In this document: one piece after another, positions 61,640 to 64,000 of the stretch
Position numbering within the stretch: position 1 is the stretch's first letter
Layout of the letters: each line of letters begins with the position of its first letter
From: Alphaproteobacteria bacterium
GTDB taxonomy: Bacteria; Pseudomonadota; Alphaproteobacteria; CAAGCB01; CAG-977
Reading direction: 5' to 3'
Length of the DNA stretch: 64,000 nucleotides
Assembly: GCA_024407875.1 (NCBI GenBank)
Contig: JAKSVT010000001.1
Location: 1-64,000, forward strand
Made by a program: the position numbers and the translations under genes
The notes under the pieces: generated by a model
Told to the model about the DNA's origin: nothing
Seen by the model: only the letters and a program-made list of their open reading frames with translations
Databases searched by the model: none

Positions 61640-63432
61640 TGAATAAGAAAAAAGAAATTTTGCCAAGATGGGACTTATCAGATTTATATTCAGGTTTTGA
61701 TAGTAAAGAATTAAAATCTGATGTTATGCAAATAAAAAAACAAGCTGTAGATTTCTCTTTAAAATATAGAGGCAAATTAGCTTCTTTAAATGGTGAAGAA
61801 TTTGGAGAAGCAATTGTAAAATATGAGCAATTGTTTGAATTAGTAGGAAAATTAGAAACATATGCTTATCTAATGCATTCTGTTAAATTAGACGATACAG
61901 AAGTTTCTGCTAATTTCCAAAAAATTAGAGAAGTTGGAAATTGGGTTTGTGGCAAATTATTATTCTTCACGTTAGAAATTAATCAATTATCAAAAGAAAA
62001 TTTTAATGACAAATTGAAAAGTGAAGTTGTTAATAAATACTCTGTTTGGCTGAAAAATGTAAATGAAAATAAACCTCATGAACTAAATGAAACTTTAGAA
62101 CGCTATTCCCTTGATAAATCATTAAGCGGAGCATCTGCATGGTGTCGTTTGTTTGATGAAACAATGTCTGGTTTAAGATTTAATATTCAAGGAAAAGAAT
62201 ATACAGAACCTGAAGCTTTAAATTTGTTGTTATCTAATGATCAAAAATTGCGCTTAGATGCAGGAACTGAATTAAATAATGTAATGAAAAAGAATATAAA
62301 AATATTCTCTTTAATTACAAATACTCTTGCTAAAGATAAGCAAACAGATGATGAATGGCGTAATTATCAAAAACCTGTATCTGCGAGAAATATAGAAAAC
62401 CAAGTTGAAGATAATGTAGTTCAAGCTTTAGTTGATAGTGTAGTTAGAGCTCAAAGTGATATAGCTTATCGTTATTATGAATTAAAGGCAAAATGGTTAG
62501 GTGTAGATAAATTAACTTATTGGGATAGAAATGCTCCGTTACCTTTTGTAGATGAAGATACTTATACTTGGGAAGAAACAAAGAATATAGTATTATCTGC
62601 TTATAAAGAATTTTGTCCTAAGATGGCTGAGATTGGCCAAAAGTTTTTTGATGCGCCTTGGATTGATGTTCCTCCAGATGAAGGTAAGGAGGGGGGAGCT
62701 TATGCTCATCCTGTTGTTCCTTCTGTTCATCCATATTTGATGCTTAATTTTATGGGAACAACTAATGATGTAATGACATTAGCTCATGAATTAGGACATG
62801 GTATTCATCAATATTTAGCGAGAAAAAATGGATATTTTTTGTCTGATACGCCATTAACTTTAGCAGAAACAGCATCTGTATTTGGTGAAATGATTGTATT
62901 TAAATATATGCTTCGTCATGAAAAAGATGAGAAAAAACGTTTTGCTCTTTTGGCTGAAAAAACAGGATCTATGCTAAATACTTCAGTACGTCAAATAGCT
63001 TTTCATAGATTTGAACAAGCTGTTCATACTAGAAGGAGAATTGAAGGTGAATTAACATCGGAACAATTAAGTGATATATGGACTAAAGTTCAAAATGATG
63101 CGTTGGGACCATTTGTAATTAATGATGAAAATTCAAATGCTATGTGGGCAAGCATACCTCATTTAATTCATACACCGTTCTATGTTTATAGCTATGCTTT
63201 TGGAGATTGCTTGGTAAATTCTTTGTATCATGTTTATGAAACCAAGTCCGTTGCTGATTTTGAAAATAAATATGTTGAGATGTTATCAAAAGGTGGTAGT
63301 GAAAGACACAGACAATTGTTAGCACCATTTGGATTAGATGCTTCTAAACAAGATTTTTGGGAACAAGGACTAAACATAGTTCATCAATTTGTTGATGAAC
63401 TAGAAGTGTTGACTAAAAAATTAATGCCTTAA
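61636..63432 (+). CDS. pepF: Oligoendopeptidase F (peptidase family M3)
   Basis: Cytosolic zinc peptidase of 598 residues that degrades oligopeptides. The zinc motif HELGH is at residues 384-388 within MTLAHELGHGIHQYLA, followed by LAETASVFGEM with the third ligand Glu, and the substrate-binding SIPHLIHTPFYVYSYAFG. The N-terminal half is helical, as in the family. It is coupled to gmk by a 4-base overlap, and its stop lies 4 bases before a convergent gene. Confidence 0.95.
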   Translation: MMNKKKEILPRWDLSDLYSGFDSKELKSDVMQIKKQAVDFSLKYRGKLASLNGEEFGEAIVKYEQLFELVGKLETYAYLMHSVKLDDTEVSANFQKIREVGNWVCGKLLFFTLEINQLSKENFNDKLKSEVVNKYSVWLKNVNENKPHELNETLERYSLDKSLSGASAWCRLFDETMSGLRFNIQGKEYTEPEALNLLLSNDQKLRLDAGTELNNVMKKNIKIFSLITNTLAKDKQTDDEWRNYQKPVSARNIENQVEDNVVQALVDSVVRAQSDIAYRYYELKAKWLGVDKLTYWDRNAPLPFVDEDTYTWEETKNIVLSAYKEFCPKMAEIGQKFFDAPWIDVPPDEGKEGGAYAHPVVPSVHPYLMLNFMGTTNDVMTLAHELGHGIHQYLARKNGYFLSDTPLTLAETASVFGEMIVFKYMLRHEKDEKKRFALLAEKTGSMLNTSVRQIAFHRFEQAVHTRRRIEGELTSEQLSDIWTKVQNDALGPFVINDENSNAMWASIPHLIHTPFYVYSYAFGDCLVNSLYHVYETKSVADFENKYVEMLSKGGSERHRQLLAPFGLDASKQDFWEQGLNIVHQFVDELEVLTKKLMP

Positions 63433-63436
63433 GAAA

Positions 63437-64000
63437 TTATTTTTCTTCAGTGTTAATCATATCAACTATTGGTATTATAGAAAGTGGCGGATAAATATCT
63501 AATTTATTCGCTACTTGCATATTAAATACAAATATACCTCTATGTGGAGTTTCAATAGGAATTTCATATGCAGGTGTGCCTGTTTTAAGCATAGTTATAG
63601 CTTTTTTTGCAGCCATTTGACCAACTGTATAATATCTATAAATGTAGCTAAATAGAGCATTTCCTGATTTAACAGCACCTTCTGAAGCTGAAAAAATAGG
63701 AGTGCCTACCGAAGCAGCTGTTTGATAAATTATTTCTCTATTTGCATTAACAAAAGCATCTGGAGGTAAATAAATTAAATCAGCTTTATGATCAATTATA
63801 TCAAGAACTAATCCTGCTAATGAAGAGCTGTCAGGTTTCTTTTGACTTGTAATTGGAATAGGGCGTTCAATTAATTCAAAATTCATTATTGATGAATATT
63901 TTTTTATTTTTTCCATTACAGAGACAGAATTTGTTTCTAATGGATTATAAATTAAACCTAATTTTCTAAATGGTAATACAGTTCTAGCTGAGGATAATTG
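63437..64000 (-). CDS. ABC-type substrate-binding protein (PF04392-like), N terminus beyond the window
   Basis: The frame continues without a stop to the window edge, so only the C-terminal 187 residues are visible. They begin with LPFRKLGLIYNPLETNSVSV, typical of the ABC_sub_bind (TrpX/YtcQ-like) family, and continue with LIYLPPDAFVNANREIIYQT, TPIFSASEGAVKSGNALFSY and PIETPHRGIFVFNMQVANKL. The Met at 63916 is internal, not the start. The partner permease and ATPase genes, usually adjacent, would be to the right. The ligand is unknown (tryptophan or other amino acids in known members). Confidence 0.85.
   Translation of the reverse strand, partial: QLSSARTVLPFRKLGLIYNPLETNSVSVMEKIKKYSSIMNFELIERPIPITSQKKPDSSSLAGLVLDIIDHKADLIYLPPDAFVNANREIIYQTAASVGTPIFSASEGAVKSGNALFSYIYRYYTVGQMAAKKAITMLKTGTPAYEIPIETPHRGIFVFNMQVANKLDIYPPLSIIPIVDMINTEEK

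Overview
The window is AT-rich DNA of an alphaproteobacterium, most likely an uncultured, host- or gut-associated anaerobe or facultative anaerobe. Alphaproteobacterial markers seen directly are a circularly permuted (two-piece) tmRNA gene, both IHF subunits with ihfA followed by a MerR-type gene, the sspB / class I fumarase / ribbon-helix-helix neighbourhood, the lspA / DUF3035 lipoprotein / M16-M16 neighbourhood, and ihfB next to a LapA-domain gene. A PPi-type phosphofructokinase, an oxygen-labile class I fumarase and a probable RquA (rhodoquinone synthesis) methyltransferase point to low-oxygen metabolism. The lineage is inferred from gene content only.

Layout. 1-80: 3' end of a group II intron touching the flagellar genes fliO-fliP (84-1134). 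1203-5379: psd-pssA-polA. 5517-8728: a large HExxH protein of unknown function and a Vat/CatB-type acetyltransferase. 8851-16264: housekeeping genes (ftsK, lolA, accD, ihfB, pfp, ihfA, merR). 16267-23783: a signalling and transport island with two MATE-type transporters that each carry a C-terminal RsbW-like ATPase domain, a STAS antagonist, a SpoIIE/PP2C sensor phosphatase, an NspC-like polyamine decarboxylase and apt. 23783-24368: an exact 256-bp tandem duplication, each copy carrying a 51-residue lipoprotein gene. 24451-34706: a long minus-strand envelope region (ribF, lspA, DUF3035/BamF lipoprotein, two M16 peptidases, small exported proteins, a GT-C-like membrane protein, rquA). 34863: tRNA-Ser. 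35042-41949: TolC-SPOR fusion, an LpoB-like lipoprotein and a giant AsmA-like protein. 41977-46114: upp, a second STAS protein, a ribbon-helix-helix/HAD fusion, fumarase and sspB. 46139-46442: ssrA. 46467-53071: a Gtr-like glycan-modification cluster. 53091-57563: a non-canonical Hsp70 with a J-like partner and a small membrane protein. 57902-60857: three paralogous HNH-type proteins around an outer-membrane beta-barrel gene. 60998-64000: gmk, pepF and a truncated ABC-type substrate-binding protein.

The best candidate for an undescribed system is 16267-23783. It has the parts of a partner-switching circuit (phosphatase, STAS antagonist, RsbW-like domain), but the RsbW-like domain is fused to a membrane transporter and no sigma factor is encoded nearby. 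The simplest reading is a partner switch that gates export directly, perhaps of a polyamine made by the embedded decarboxylase. Second in interest are the HNH paralogue family, the HExxH protein and the Hsp70 triad. Function is inferred from sequence features alone, and no database search was run.
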